In this document: piece by piece, positions 13,601-24,575 of the stretch
How positions within the stretch are numbered: position 1 is the stretch's first letter
Layout: every line of letters starts with the position of its first letter
Source: Mastigias papua
Lineage: Eukaryota > Cnidaria > Scyphozoa > Rhizostomeae > Mastigiidae
Direction: 5' to 3'
Assembly: GCA_964019165.1 (NCBI GenBank)
Contig: OZ025268.1
Location: 9,230,711 to 9,294,710, forward strand
DNA: 64,000 nucleotides
Program-made: the position numbers and the translations under genes
The notes under the pieces: generated by a model
The model's input: the letters and a program-made list of their open reading frames with translations, nothing else
Told to the model about the DNA's origin: nothing
Databases searched by the model: none

Positions 13601-15369
13601 AGCTTTCAGATAAGAAGGATTGGGGACACTGTGCAGGTTTGTGCAATCCAGCAGATTTGGGTTCACGCGGTGCTTTGGCAAGTGAACTGATTAAAAGCAG
13701 AATTTGGTGGCAAGGGCCACATTGGTTGTTGATGGAAAGAGAACATTGGCCAACGGAACTTTTATTGGATAGTACATCTGATGTTACTGAGGAAAAGAAG
13801 AAGTCTTCCGTTGCATTAACAATAGCTCAAGATAGGCCTACAGGTATTTCAAAAATTATTGACATCAACACATTTAGTTCTCTTGATCGGCTTTTTAGAG
13901 TCACGGCATACGTGTTGCGTTTTATTGCAAATGTTAAGGCCAAACAAAATAATTCATCATCGTCAGTAAAATTAGAAGAACTTAATGCGAAGGAGTTGAA
14001 AAACGCTGAACTCAAATGGGTTGTTGATGCTCAGATATCCATTCGTAAGGACCCTAAGTTTGATCAATTGTCTACTAATTTAGGTCTGATTGAAGAAGAT
14101 AAAATACTTAAATGCAAAGGGAGGTTAGGAAATTCAGATTTAGAGTTAGAGGGAAAATTTCCTATTCTTTTGCCCAAGGAAGGTAAGTTTACAGAACTGC
14201 TCGTTTATTCTTACCACGATAGAGTTCTCCATAACGGTCTTAAATCAACGCTGGCGGAAATCCGTAGCAAATATTGGATCCCACAGGGAAGACAGTCAGT
14301 TAAGAAGCTAATTAGAAAATGCGTTATTTGTAAGAAAGCTCAAGGTAAGTCTTATTCAGCTCCACAAACAGCAGAATTGCCACATTTCAGGGTTCAGAAG
14401 ACACCGCCCTTCTTAAATGTAGGGATAGATTTTGCAGGTCCAATATACAATAAGGCAAAGACAGGTAAGATGGAAAAATGCTATGTTGTGCTTTATGTAT
14501 GTTGTGCATCTAGAGCATTGCACTTAGATTTAATTGAGGATCTGTCAGGGCCAACTTTTATTCGCAGCTTAATGAGATTTACAGCACGCAGAGGAACTCC
14601 AGATTTGATCAATTCAGACAATGCAAAAACTTTCAAGTTTACCAACAAGTTTTTGCATAAGCTTGCTTCTGACCACGCAGTAGTTTCTTTTTTGCAGTCC
14701 AAAAGGATAAATTGGAAATTCAACTTAGAAAGGTCACCCTGGTGGGGAGGTCATTTTGAGAGATTAGTGGGTAGTGTAAAAAGGTGTTTAAGAAAAACTC
14801 TGGGAAATGCTAGATTAACATTTGATGAATTACATACTATTCTGATAGAAATTGAATGGACTTTAAATTCGAGACCTTTAACGTATCTGTATGACGAGTT
14901 AGGATATGACGCTTTAACACCATTTCACTTAATCTACGGTAGAAGGTTACCACAGCTAGCTGAAGGCATCGAAAGTACCACAGACAATGCTGATGAAGAT
15001 AGTCCAGCTTACTGTAAGAGATTTTTATTCCTCATCAAGAAGCTCGATCATTTTTGGACACGCTGGAGACGAGAATATCTCACTGATTTACGAGAAGTGC
15101 ATCGCATTAACAAGGGAGACCGTTCCGAGACGAAAATCGGAGATGTCGTACTGATCAAGGAGGACAACGTGCACAGGGGAAATTGGAGAATGGGTGTAGT
15201 ATCGGATCTGATTACTGGAAAGGATGGAGCGACAAGAGGAGCAAAGGTACGTATTAGAGGAAAAGGTAAACCAGACTTTTTATATAGACCTTTGCAGAAA
15301 TTATATCCCTTTGAAGTCAGAAGTGTAGTTGTAGACAGTGTCAGTATGGAAAACGCGTTTAATGCTTGA
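10645..15369 (+). CDS. BEL/Pao gag C-terminus + pol polyprotein (PR, RT, RH, IN)
   Basis: Open from about 10645 to the stop at 15367-15369; first in-frame ATG at 10663 (1568 aa from there). Counting from 10663: rest of DUF1759 domain (1-90); cysteine-rich knuckles near 131-195 (CVFCKGNHEESCC; CFNCFKRNHKAFEC; CLKCNQRHHSSLC); aspartic protease with FDTGS at about 260 and LLIGNDFL near 365; reverse transcriptase about 550-720 with VADIEKAFLNV and catalytic YVDD near 680; RNase H from about 875 (HGFADAS, RLELMSAR, YWLDSKTAL); integrase zinc motif near 1183-1230 (YHDRVLHNG...CVICKKAQ) and DDE core with Asp near 1254 (VGIDFAGP), Asp near 1316 (LINSDNA) and Glu near 1365 (HFERLVGS); DUF5641-like C-terminal domain about 1465-1560. 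All catalytic residues are present. No internal stops. Confidence 0.96.
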   Translation, partial: AHIREIMNCSPVFNEKNIRKMRDLYDCLKTHFRGLETLGVDQENYSCIVVPTVMEKIPDAVRLNMIRGIKNLDDWTMEELLDAFNDELEIRERNQPNHRTARYEDDMKPRSVWKTPTSGSALHAATNAYSDEKGKRFCVFCKGNHEESCCKNVASVKERKNIILKYGRCFNCFKRNHKAFECRSKIACLKCNQRHHSSLCNRPNRGNESNDISVEAKPFSPSAATKPASLTNATSCMGNVGNGGSVALQTAQAILRGDQIVKARVLFDTGSHRTFVTQDIVDRLGKAPFKQESLAIKTFGSAKVEERMRDVVELELYSVQGSKPIRIVASVVQHISEIRNEHPEIVKHNFRHLANIWFSDVSPRQESLTIDLLIGNDFLHELQEDKVIRGEPGQPVAVQTKLGWVLSGPLKGKTVAYSNNVNINLVHDPSIRLHVNSSVRLDDEVKQLWDLETIGIRSTDEVHDELLDNVSFNGERYSVKLPWKVGHKPLPSNFQNSFCRLKGQLRKLKKEPHVLEAYDNIIKDQLEQNIIEKVAELEATEKEHYLPHHAVVRDHAETTKIRIVYDASSKEGKTGTSLNNCLHVGPPLTPLLFDILLRFREFKVPMVADIEKAFLNVEIDQADRDVLRFLWVKDIHDENSPIEVYRFNRVVFGVNSSPFLLNGVLRHHISKYQELDPEFATKLASNFYVDDLVFGASNVDDARNLHLKAIERMKEGGFNLRKWKSSNVELVQEFKKSDPSYAVSQEEEGTYAKETLGNIVEDGRTKVLGIPWDTASDKFEFDLSKIGELKEGERITKRKILSSLAKLFDPLGLVSPITVSMKVLFQELCVEQYDWDEELPMDKKRRWESIVSDLKAIGTISLPRCLYEENVENVRNCWPHGFADASQSAYSAMIYLVYESDNGIKSQLVCAKTRVAPLKKLSIPRLELMSARILATLMKVVFSALKSQLTIEGCRYWLDSKTALYWINNAGEWKQFVQHRVDEILKLSDKKDWGHCAGLCNPADLGSRGALASELIKSRIWWQGPHWLLMEREHWPTELLLDSTSDVTEEKKKSSVALTIAQDRPTGISKIIDINTFSSLDRLFRVTAYVLRFIANVKAKQNNSSSSVKLEELNAKELKNAELKWVVDAQISIRKDPKFDQLSTNLGLIEEDKILKCKGRLGNSDLELEGKFPILLPKEGKFTELLVYSYHDRVLHNGLKSTLAEIRSKYWIPQGRQSVKKLIRKCVICKKAQGKSYSAPQTAELPHFRVQKTPPFLNVGIDFAGPIYNKAKTGKMEKCYVVLYVCCASRALHLDLIEDLSGPTFIRSLMRFTARRGTPDLINSDNAKTFKFTNKFLHKLASDHAVVSFLQSKRINWKFNLERSPWWGGHFERLVGSVKRCLRKTLGNARLTFDELHTILIEIEWTLNSRPLTYLYDELGYDALTPFHLIYGRRLPQLAEGIESTTDNADEDSPAYCKRFLFLIKKLDHFWTRWRREYLTDLREVHRINKGDRSETKIGDVVLIKEDNVHRGNWRMGVVSDLITGKDGATRGAKVRIRGKGKPDFLYRPLQKLYPFEVRSVVVDSVSMENAFNA

Positions 15370-15395
15370 CTCAGGGTGAGTCAAGGAGGGGAGTG

Positions 15396-15921
15396 TGTCG
15401 GGGATTTTCCATACGCTTCGACGCCTTCGCAGCGCTCTTTCTTCTTTAACCATTCATTTACTTTCTCACGCAGCTGACGTATATTGTGTATGACTAGTTG
15501 TTGCGATATGCAATAATATCATTTTTCACTATATGCACAGCTTAAGTGTAACCTTAACATTAGTCATGATTACGTTACAGAGTTGTTTTTGCAAGTTGTT
15601 TACTAACCATATTTACGTAAATCTCGTATCCTGTTATTCTTAATTTTGATTGGTAGCAATTTATAGATTCGTGTAATTTGTCTACAAAGAGAGAGAGAGA
15701 AAAAGATAGTTGGATAGTTGGACAGAGTTCAAGAGAGAGATGGAAGTAGAGAGAGAGAGAGAGTAGAATAGATTTGAAGTATTGAAGTTTGAGTTAAATT
15801 GATTGAATGAAGAGTAACAAGATACGAAACTTGGTGTCTCTCTGGTTGTTCTCTTGGCACTTTAACACTATATCCCTGAACCAGCAGATAGTCGGCGTTG
15901 GTACGCTGAATAATTTCTACA
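15396..15921 (+). repeat. 3' LTR of BEL/Pao element
   Basis: 526 bp, TG...CA ends. It appears identical to the 5' LTR apart from one additional GA dinucleotide in the purine tract near 15755. Followed by the CATTT target duplication at 15922-15926. Confidence 0.97.
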
Positions 15922-16224
15922 CATTTAGAATTCAAAATTTCACGAAAACTCGTCATTTCTTTAGTAAAATTTACATAGATTTCGAATGAAAATCTATGTA
16001 TTTCATTGTCGTGTTTGTGAAGTTCCTATCTGTCCGTGTAATAAGAAAGTTTCAGTATTTATATCACGAAAACGCTGAGAACATTTCAGCACTGGGCGAA
16101 AAAAACTTTCGTAAAGAATAAAACACGTGGATACTGATATAGGTAGTTCCTTTGCATTTGTTATCAATCCGACAGCAAAACTATCATGGCCAGCTGGTCC
16201 AGTTTGTTTACCAACATTGATATT

Positions 16225-18440
16225 ACTGGCTTTTCATACAAGAAAGTGGCTCATAAGAAAGTAGTACTCGACTGCTCAAAAAGTAAAGAAAGTTGAGTAC
16301 TGGATTTTTGACACCAAAGAAATTCGATAAGTCGCACACCTTTAAGATTCCAAGATTCGCGCAAGGCAATAATCGTTTTTACTTTAATTTCTATAAATTT
16401 CGTGTGGTAACTTATGCATACGAGTGTTATGTATTAGAGAGTAATGTTTTTCCAGAGCCTATTTCTCAGCGTAACACTGTAGAAGTAGTACGCAAACTTG
16501 GCTACTTTTGCTTAGAAAATGTTAAGAAGTTTCAGTACTCAAATGATGAAACAACTAAGACAGTTTCAGAACTGGGCGAAAAACACTTTCTTGAAAACAA
16601 AGTATATTTCCGACGCCCTTTTCAGGGAAACAGAAGAGGTGTATCAAAATAGTTGAATTTTTAGCAAGAACCAGTTTAAAAAGCTTCTTGAATTTCCTGT
16701 CGAAGAAAATTCCATTATCTTTAATGATCAGTTATACGTTTTTTCATAAGACAGTCTATTGGCCCATTCAGGCCTCTTCGTAAGGATTGTAGCGTTCGCG
16801 TCTAAGACCCACATGCACTGTAGAAAAGCTCGTAGTGTAGCGTATCACGTGATTAGCGCACGTGTATTTTGGGGGAGAGAGAATGAGAAGGAGTGAGGGT
16901 AAGACGAACGAGATTGCTTAGGACAAGAATCATTGTAAAACACACATGCACAAGGCTTAGTTCTAAAATTCCTTGAAAATTATATAACTGTAACCGTACA
17001 TTCCTAACTGTTCAGTTTTGACAGGGGACTATGGAAACTGCAAGTTTCAACGGAACTACGGGCTTTTTATAAGGAACTTAGCTCAAGGCAGCCAAGGGGG
17101 GGGGGTACTCCCTACTTCTCTATACGGGGAGGTCCATGTCAATATTTGGGGTTTGGGATTTTACAAAAACAATCATATTTGGGGTCTGTGAAGAACAGCT
17201 TTAAAAAAGTCAATATTTGGGGTTTGAGAGTTACAGCATAAGACATATTCAATACTTGGGTCTTAGAATTGACAACTAAGTTATAAAAGAAAAAAATTAT
17301 AAAGTTTTATACCATAAATATGACAACGATAATCGTGAAGTTGTGATATTCACTGAAACTGTATGTAAGTAGTAGTCCAAAATATATTACAATAATTAGG
17401 GTCGCAAAATTTTTGAGACTCAATATTTGGGGTTCCTCTAAACTGTGACTTAATATTTGGGGGTCAGCTCAATAAACTGCTGACATGGACCCCTGTGTAG
17501 AGAAGTAGTGAGTACCCCCTGGGGAATTGAGTTTCCTTTCCCACTGCCTGACTGAGTTCAAACTAGTCATAACATTGTTACTAGTACTTTTGCCTACTTG
17601 TTTTTTCGTGACTATTTTCATAGATTCGTCGTAATATGTAACTTCCTGTTGTCTAATGACTTCCTCGTGTTTGGATTCTGCTTCCTGAAATCTGATGTAA
17701 TCAGTGATTTCTCTATCGTTTGCTTCCGTATGATGTTTCCGATTTAAACCAACTGTTATAATTCACACCTAGATATTGATTCCTTTCAACAGTTTTTCAC
17801 TTCATCAACTGATCTGTGACAATCGGCAACTATTCCATTTATTATCGCTTTGTTTTCCGTGAACCAATAATTCATTGCATGTTTTCTTCATTGAGAAAAA
17901 CCTAACAACTCAACGAAATATGAAAAGAGGGGGTCACATTTTATGACTTTCCTAGCAAATAGCATCCCACGACACAGAGTTAAAGATCCAGAGCTATGTT
18001 TAATAGTTCTTATTTCGGCCTTGGAAGTACGTCAAAGTAACAAAGCTTTCCTGAAGTGAATTTGGTTCCCCGTGTATACACGTTTTTTAAAACGTTTTTT
18101 CGCTCAGTACTGAAACTTTCTTAACCTTCTAAGGATTTCAGTGGCGAAACTTCCTTAGGACGTTCTTTGCAAGACGTGACACAACAGCGTTACACAGAAT
18201 ACAAGCACTACACAAATATAACACTCTAATGAGACTGTAACATATACGTTACTACACAAAGGTATGCAAAATAAGTAAAGTGACGATTGTCTTGCATGAG
18301 TATTGGAATTTTAAAGGTCTATGACTTATCAACTATCTTAGTTCTCAGAAATCCAGTACTGAACTTTCCTAACTTTTTCAGCATCCAAGTAGGTACTACT
18401 GTCACCTAAGCCACTTTCTTATTAAAAAAAGCGTGTACTC
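16225..18440. mobile_element. Candidate 2.2-kb TIR element of the AAGAAAGTTTCAGTACTGG repeat family
   Basis: Sequence from about 16238 (AAGAAAGTGGC...AGTAGTACTCGACTGCT...GAGTACTGGATTTTTG) recurs in inverted orientation at about 18300-18437 (complement reads AATAAGAAAGTGGC...AGTAGTACC...TTCAGTACTGGATTTCTG). This gives ~110-bp degenerate inverted ends. Further copies of the CAGTACTGAAACTTTCTTA motif occur inside (near 16520, 16570, 18105). An open frame at 16293-16652 (about 115 codons) lies in the left end and resembles no protein I know. A separate MITE (17101-17519) sits inside. Outer limits are approximate. Confidence 0.45.
17101..17519. mobile_element. MITE with GGGGGTACTC termini
   Basis: The left end GGGGGTACTCCCTACTTCTC and the right end (complement GGGGGTACTCACTACTTCTC) form ~40-bp imperfect inverted repeats that continue to GGTCCATGTCA on both sides. 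The interior holds several copies of CAATATTTGGGGT. No coding capacity. Target duplication obscured by a poly-G run on the left. Confidence 0.7.
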
Positions 18441-21045
18441 TATTTGGTAATCAAAGTTCTTGTGGACATTCTGAAGAACAACTGATAATAACTGGTAATA
18501 GTGCAGCTTGTATGGAAACTTTCAAGGTATTTCGTGACTTTCAGAATCCAAACGTCTCAAGAACCCCAACAACACTGTTTTTGGAAGAAGTTAAGAGGGG
18601 GTCCTGGGGCTTACCCTTGGAAAAAATTTTATAAACCACGCCCTTCAATTTGCAGGAAAATGATACCGCACCTAGTTGTTATTTTTAAACTAAACAAAAC
18701 ACCTCGCATAAAACTTTTCCTGCCCCTATCTTTTTGGTTGACTAATGGTTTGCTTCTCTAGGTATCGCCCTGACAATGAATAGAGAAATTTGATTTCACC
18801 ATAAATTTTTTACTAGACCACTACTTAAATTTCCAAGACCACTATTTGTGGCCAAGACCACTCTAAAATAGGCAGTGTCTTAACAGAAATGTTCGAGTTG
18901 TTATAGAACTTAAGTGTTACACATAGACAGAAAATTACTGCAGAAACATAGTGATAGTACTGGAAAAGTTAAGCATAGGAAATATACAACTTCTATATAA
19001 ATTACGCTAAAGAGAGAACGTGCTTGCGTGAACACAAAACTACATATTAACAGTTCATGAACTTGTTAACTATCCTAGGTCTCAAATACCCAGCAGTAAA
19101 CCTTTACAAATTATTGAAAAATCGAGCACCACTGTTAAATAAAAGTACCTGGCAGTTACATGGAATGTTATATTAGAGATGTCAAATTCTCGACAATAAT
19201 ACAGTAGAGGATTGATTATACCCACGTGCATTCCATGTGAATAGGCCCGAAGATCTTCGGGGTGCAAAAAGTTCCTTCTGGAACTCCGAGTACACACTAG
19301 TGCTGTATAAACATTCTGCCGTACAGTTTATATGGAACGCACACTGCATTGATTATCGATTCAAATTTCTTCTGTTAATGATGCCGGCCGACATCATAAA
19401 GGTGATTGCTTATGTGTACTGATGGACATGGCCTAGTTTGTTTGTAGGTGCAACTGGGATCAATAAATATAAGAATGTGCATGACCAGATTCTAGAAACA
19501 AACACTTGTACAGAAAGCATACATTTATTATACATGAATAGTGGGTATACCAAACGCTAAGTCTTACCTTTTTGTGGTTTATATTCAGCTACAACCGTAG
19601 AGCTACGACATCGCCTGTTTCGCGGAAAGACTTTCACTTTAGATCACATCCAAGAATTCGACAGGGGGTCCATAACTATATTACATTAAAGACGGGCTGC
19701 CTGCACAGGTTGGTCAAAATCACCCTAGTGGAGGGCTTCCGGCCATGGCGAATCATGGCTCTCGCCTTTCCGGAAACACATACGCGGCAAATTCAAACAA
19801 AAAATCTTGAACAATGACAATGCTTCACTGGGATACTTTGAACTTTGATCCCCCTCTCCCCTGAAACAACGCTGGTTTCATGGGGAAGTACATGCGATAA
19901 TGGAATATGTCACGTTCACGCCAACTCCAAGTCCCACAGACGAACTAACATTGTTCTAGGGTAATGGAGGTGCGTGTATGTAGCAATGATGACAATGTAT
20001 AGAGGAAAGTGGTTTTTATCAGTATTACTGAATTATTGGACACGGATTGCAAAATTTTCAGGAGCTCCGCTCAAAAATATGCTCCCTCCGGCGTCCCTGT
20101 TGTAGATAGAAGAGGCGTATGAAATTGAACATATAATATGAATATATCAAAAATATGCAGAGGCCCTATTGTTTTTTCCTGCACAGCGCATGCCTAGTAC
20201 TGCTTAGATCGTGGGTAAGTTGCTCAGGGCACCGCACATGGTGAGCAAACTGGCACGAGTGACAAAAATTATCATTGATTGCCGCACACGAGAGTCAAAA
20301 CAGCCGAGCTAAATGTCTCTCGTAACATTTAGCTCAGCTATGTGGCTCAAGTGTGCGCCTAGCATTAAGTTGATAGCGGGTAATTTTGCAAAGATTCAGG
20401 ATTGGGGCAGTTGTTAATGACTTGTGGCAAAATGTCCAACCAGGCCCCGGCAGTAAATAACAGGCTCAGCGGATCAGGCTGTAGTTCTGCCAAGCAACTG
20501 TTGGGGTAAGAGTGGATTGAATGTAGCCGACTAAATCACCTCTTTTAAACAATTAACAGGTGGTCCACTGATCCCGGGGTCAGTCTCAGGCCCCATGAGG
20601 GGTGTTGCGTAAAAGAAGAAGGTGATGGTGATGATGATGATGTGCGTTCGGAATCATAGAAGAGTCTTGTTTTAAACAATGAATTGAAGATTCAATTTGA
20701 TTTAGGTACCTACTATATTGCCATACAAATGTACTTAATATGATTTCATTAGAGAAACTTCATCAGGCTTCCACAGGGAACCATACTAATTCATATTTGA
20801 AAGATGCTAGACTTCTGATGGTAATTGAAAAGCAATGATGCACAGCAGAAAATCTCTCTTTGATACAGAAAGAAAACACGAAAAAAGCAAATGTACAACA
20901 AAGACAGCAACTGGAGTAAAAAACAAGGCTAAGACTAGGAGAAATCTCTGTTGTCAGGGTACCAGCCTAATACCTGTCTTGGCAAGGTTATATACTGGAA
21001 CATATAAGATAAAGTATTTTCAGAATCCAACGGAAAATAAGATTC
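18441..21045. other. Intergenic, no gene seen
   Basis: AT-rich unique-looking sequence. The only structure is a GATGGTGATGATGATGATG run at about 20621-20643 preceded by AGAAGAAG, resembling the microsatellite tail of a LINE/SINE whose body (about 20400-20620) I cannot classify. Confidence 0.5.
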
Positions 21046-21560
21046 TCAGTCGATAACTGAAGCAAAGTCAAGTATCTTCTTCTTCGAGTGCCGTGTCAAA
21101 AGACGTTGGGCAGCAATGAGTTCTCTTTGTGATGCTTTTCTAACAAGTTCTATCGTGTTGTCACAATTCGTCCACTTTACAAGTTGGTTTGTGAACAGCA
21201 TTCTTCTTCTCCCATGTGTTCTTTTTCCTACAATTTTACCAGTAACTACAAGGTATTCCAGTTTATCTTTCCTCATTATGTGCCCAAAGAAAGAAATTTG
21301 TCTTTTCGAAATGTCTGACATGATGTTGCTGTTTTGAATAGTCTTATTCAGTACTTCTTCATTAGTGATCTTCTCTGTCCATTTCACTTTTTCCATTCTC
21401 CTCAGGAACCACATCTCAGCCGCTTTGATCTTCCTGATGTCTGTCTTGTTTAATGTCCAGTTTTCACTTCCATACAGCAATATTGGTGTAATGTAGCATT
21501 TCAAGATTCGGTAAAAGTCAAGTATACATGGAAAAAAAAGCTTGAACCAATGCTGCTGAA
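21046..21560 (-). pseudogene. LINE ORF2 C-terminal fragment
   Basis: One open frame on the minus strand reads through the characteristic 3' end of a non-LTR retrotransposon ORF2: LKCYITPILLYGSENWTLNK, MWFLRRMEKVKWTEKITNEE, FFGHIMRKDKLEYLV, then a basic KIVGKRTHGRRR segment and LVKWTN. The RT catalytic domain is absent (5' truncation at about 21560). The frame is intact to its stop, so this copy is younger than those at 6.6 and 31.4 kb. Confidence 0.8.
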
Positions 21561-22041
21561 TGGATTTTGTAATGTATATATTGGGAAAATTACAACAACT
21601 GATGGGAAAAGGAGAGCCACAGGCAAGGAAAACAAACGTATGCTTATCCACATAAGTTATGCTTTTGAACGAAATGTTTGGCTCTCCTACCTATAAGGTC
21701 ATATAGGAGTCCGATTGGTTTCCTAACTGAAGGAGGGTAATGTGAAGATTATAACTAACCATCTGAGTCAACTTCAATTGCTCGTAAAAACCTATATTGT
21801 ATTCTTCTTCCCCTTACTGGCATACAACAGTAAATATCTGACTTGCTTCTTAGAGTACAACAAAATTCCTGCACCAATGGCATGTAAAATAACTTAACTA
21901 GTTTACATACCATAGATTCAGCAATTCTGTTGTACTATCGCTATCACACAGGTCTAAAAATTCGGAGACACTGTTAAGTCTGGTATACTGGTATACAGTT
22001 GGAAATTTGTACATTATGATTAAAATAAGTTTTCACTATTA

Positions 22042-22839
22042 CAATCAAATTCGCGTAAGTCGGATCGCTTCGGACCAAGCAAAATAGTCCGACTTATGCG
22101 AAGTCCGACTTACAGGTAAGTCGGATATTTTCTGACTTACACGCAGTCAGGTATTTTCCGATGTAGCAGAGGATATAAAGAGTAAAAAGCTAAAGATTTT
22201 AATGACAGCTTCTATTTCAAAAAGAAAAATAATAATATTGATTATAATGTAATAATATTTATTTGAAATAGCTTTTTATTGTTTCTTGGTTCAAACGTTT
22301 CGTCATGTCCCTAAATAGCAGTGTTTCTATCCTGGTTGCCAGAGCCATTATTTCTTCTGCACAGGCAGAGCTACCAGATGCCAAGGCTTGCAAGATTTTT
22401 TCTTTTGCTTTAATCACATTCACATCAGAAAGTGTTTTGGTTGAAATTGTGTGGATTTCTCTGCGACATCTTTCTTCTTTACGCCAGGGTGTTCTTCAAT
22501 ATATTTCAAAATCTCAAACTTTTCTTCGTACGTTCTTGTTCTTAATTTTCGCTTCTCCATCCTCTACCCCTCTACTCCAGTTGATATTGGAATTCGGAGA
22601 CATAACATGTATCATTCTGCATATTTCTCTCAGCTCTATTGACATTAAAATCAAAATCCGACTTACACGATGCGATATAAGATACAAATGCTCCGACTTA
22701 CGCAAATATCCGACTTACAAAATCCGACTTACGCATAGAAAAAGTATAGGATTTGTAGCATGTGGACCGGGACCGCGCAAATTTATCCGACTTGTAAAAA
22801 ATCCGACTTATGCGACTCCGACTTATGCGAGTTTGACTG
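22042..22839 (-). mobile_element. Deleted pogo/Tigger-type element with TA duplications
   Basis: Bounded by CAATCAAATTCGCGTAAGTC on the left and its imperfect complement (GACTTATGCGAGTTTGACTG) on the right, each directly flanked by TA (22040-22041 and 22840-22841). CAGTCAAA-type TIRs with TA duplication are typical of pogo/Tigger elements. The repeated TCCGACTTACGC word near both ends adds subterminal binding-site-like repeats. On the minus strand from ATG at 22560 there is a CENP-B/pogo N-terminal helix-turn-helix (RTYEEKFEILKYIEEHPG, then VKKKDVAEK). The rest of the transposase is missing and the frame shifts after it. Confidence 0.8.
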
Positions 22840-22961
22840 TATTTTTGCAACAAATCAGCTTTAGTGCGTAGATGCCAGTTAGGTCTCCCGGGTAAATCAT
22901 TCACTCTATTTTCGTGATAAGTGAAATCCATTCCTGCTTCGATTTGCTTAGGGCACGTTCT

Positions 22962-23038
22962 TTTTACAAGAAAGTATTTTCGTCCAGTACTTAAACTTTC
23001 TTGGGTTTTTCGTCATGTCAGTACTGAAACGGCTTTAA
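22962..23038 (+). repeat. Terminal fragment of the ACACGCTTTTTT / CAGTACTGAAACTTTC family
   Basis: GCACGTTCTTTTTACAAG is followed by AAAGTATTTTCGTCCAGTAC and a second CAGTACTGAAAC, matching the ends seen at 18.4 and 56.8 kb. Only one end is present. Confidence 0.5.
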
Positions 23039-23178
23039 CCAGTAGCGGACTCTGAGGGAGGCTGGGGGGCCATGGCCCTGAAACAATATGATGTCAAAAT
23101 GGCTTTACCAGGCCCTATATCCCAATACAAGATTTTCGAATGGCCCCCTCCAATGGTCCATGCTAGATCCACCACTGG
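23039..23178. mobile_element. Small hAT-like MITE
   Basis: 140 bp with degenerate inverted ends CCAGTAGCGGACTC and (complement) CCAGTGGTGGATCTAG. The flanking 8-mers GCTTTAAC and GTCTAAAC agree at 5 of 8 positions. Inserted at the edge of the preceding repeat. Confidence 0.45.
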
Positions 23179-23854
23179 TCTAAACATATATACGCACAAC
23201 ATTAGCATAAAAAATACAAGGAGAATACCTTACCTCATTACACATACAAATTCCCCGTTCCCTCTTCTGAGAAAGTTCGCACCGCACCCTGGAGGCCGCA
23301 TCCAGCACAAAAGCAAGCAAAAAACAGAACACTGTGAAATCATGAAATCATGAAAGTGGCAAGAAAGTTTCAATACTAGGAGGAAAATGATTTTCTTTGA
23401 AAAACCGTGTATTCTGAATTGTAGTTTGTAGCGTACATATATGCGTTTTGAGGATATCAGAAGATACAGGATTATGGCTCGTGAATATGATATAGAGAGC
23501 ACACGACTTAAACGGAGAAATTTTGAGCAAGAATACTTTATAACTCAAAATCATCTGGTGTTTCATGATCTGAGTAGAATTATTGAAGAGTTAAAGATCC
23601 CCAACATGTACAGAGGGGAGTAAACGTAAAATATGATCCGTTGAAGGGTGGAAAGTCATAGGTGATGGGGTAAATATAAGGATAGACTGTAGTGGAAAAA
23701 TACTTGGCAGCTACAGACACCTGGCACAAATCCTAGCCTTGAAAGCAAAAATTCTCCCTATGTCAATCAAGTGTAAAAAAACTAATGCACTGAACGAATG
23801 ACAAGCCACAAAATACGAGTGGATTAGATCTAATTTACAAAAGACTTAAATATA

Positions 23855-24439
23855 CTAAGAGGCTTTCCTGAATTTACATTGAATCCATACACGATACATC
23901 TTCAACTGTTTTCCTCTATTTACTTGCAGTCTTCTATCGACATAATTTTGCTCTTCGACAAGTCCTGCCTTTTTGAACATTGAAGCAAGCTCCTCTAAAA
24001 GAGTAAAAATGCACATAAAGAAGCTGCGCAGGAAGATCTGGAGGTTGTAGAGATAAAGAAGAAAGATGTCACCAGCAGCACGACGTGTGACATTCCAAAA
24101 TCTGCATCAAATCTCAGGCAAGTGGTGGTTTCTGATGGGTCAGAGGGCAAGGGTAGTTACAGTCACTTTGTTACTCAGGCCCTTTGATATTGCATCACTA
24201 AGGGCCTTCCTTCATTGGATGTTGGCAAAATTTCATTTCTGCTACACCCTGAAGCAGGCCCTATTGCCCTGCTTGCCACCCTGTAGTTATGATGTCAGAC
24301 TGCCCTGTTAATACATAGATGTTAAATGCAATTAAGGGAACACACACACACTTCAATAAAAACAACTCTTAACCCCTCGGGGTGTGGGTGTGGGTGTGTG
24401 GGTGTGTGGGTGTGTTGGTGTGTGGGTGTGTGGGTGTGT

Positions 24440-24484
<45 letters not shown>

Positions 24485-24505
24485 AGTGTGTGTGTGTGTG
24501 GGTGG

Positions 24506-24575
<70 letters not shown>

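Larger units (their letters stand above)
9449..15921 (+). mobile_element. Full-length BEL/Pao LTR retrotransposon
   Basis: 6473 bp flanked by perfect 5-bp CATTT duplications. It consists of 5' LTR, primer-binding site, gag-pol, purine-rich tract (AAGGAGGGGAGTG, just before 15396) and 3' LTR. The domain order gag (DUF1759-like) - CCHC knuckles - aspartic protease - RT - RNase H - integrase - DUF5641-like C terminus is that of BEL/Pao. The LTRs appear identical except for one extra GA unit in the 3' copy, pointing to a recent insertion. The coding frame has one +1 break at about 10644. Confidence 0.97.

Noticed and set aside
16293..16652. 119-codon open frame as a transposase or host gene
   Set aside because: It overlaps the inverted-repeat end of a repeat family whose motif supplies part of the frame; no known motifs.
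24066..24311. 81-codon open frame just past the METTL2 last intron boundary
   Set aside because: Opposite strand to and within the METTL2 last intron, no motif, no splice context.
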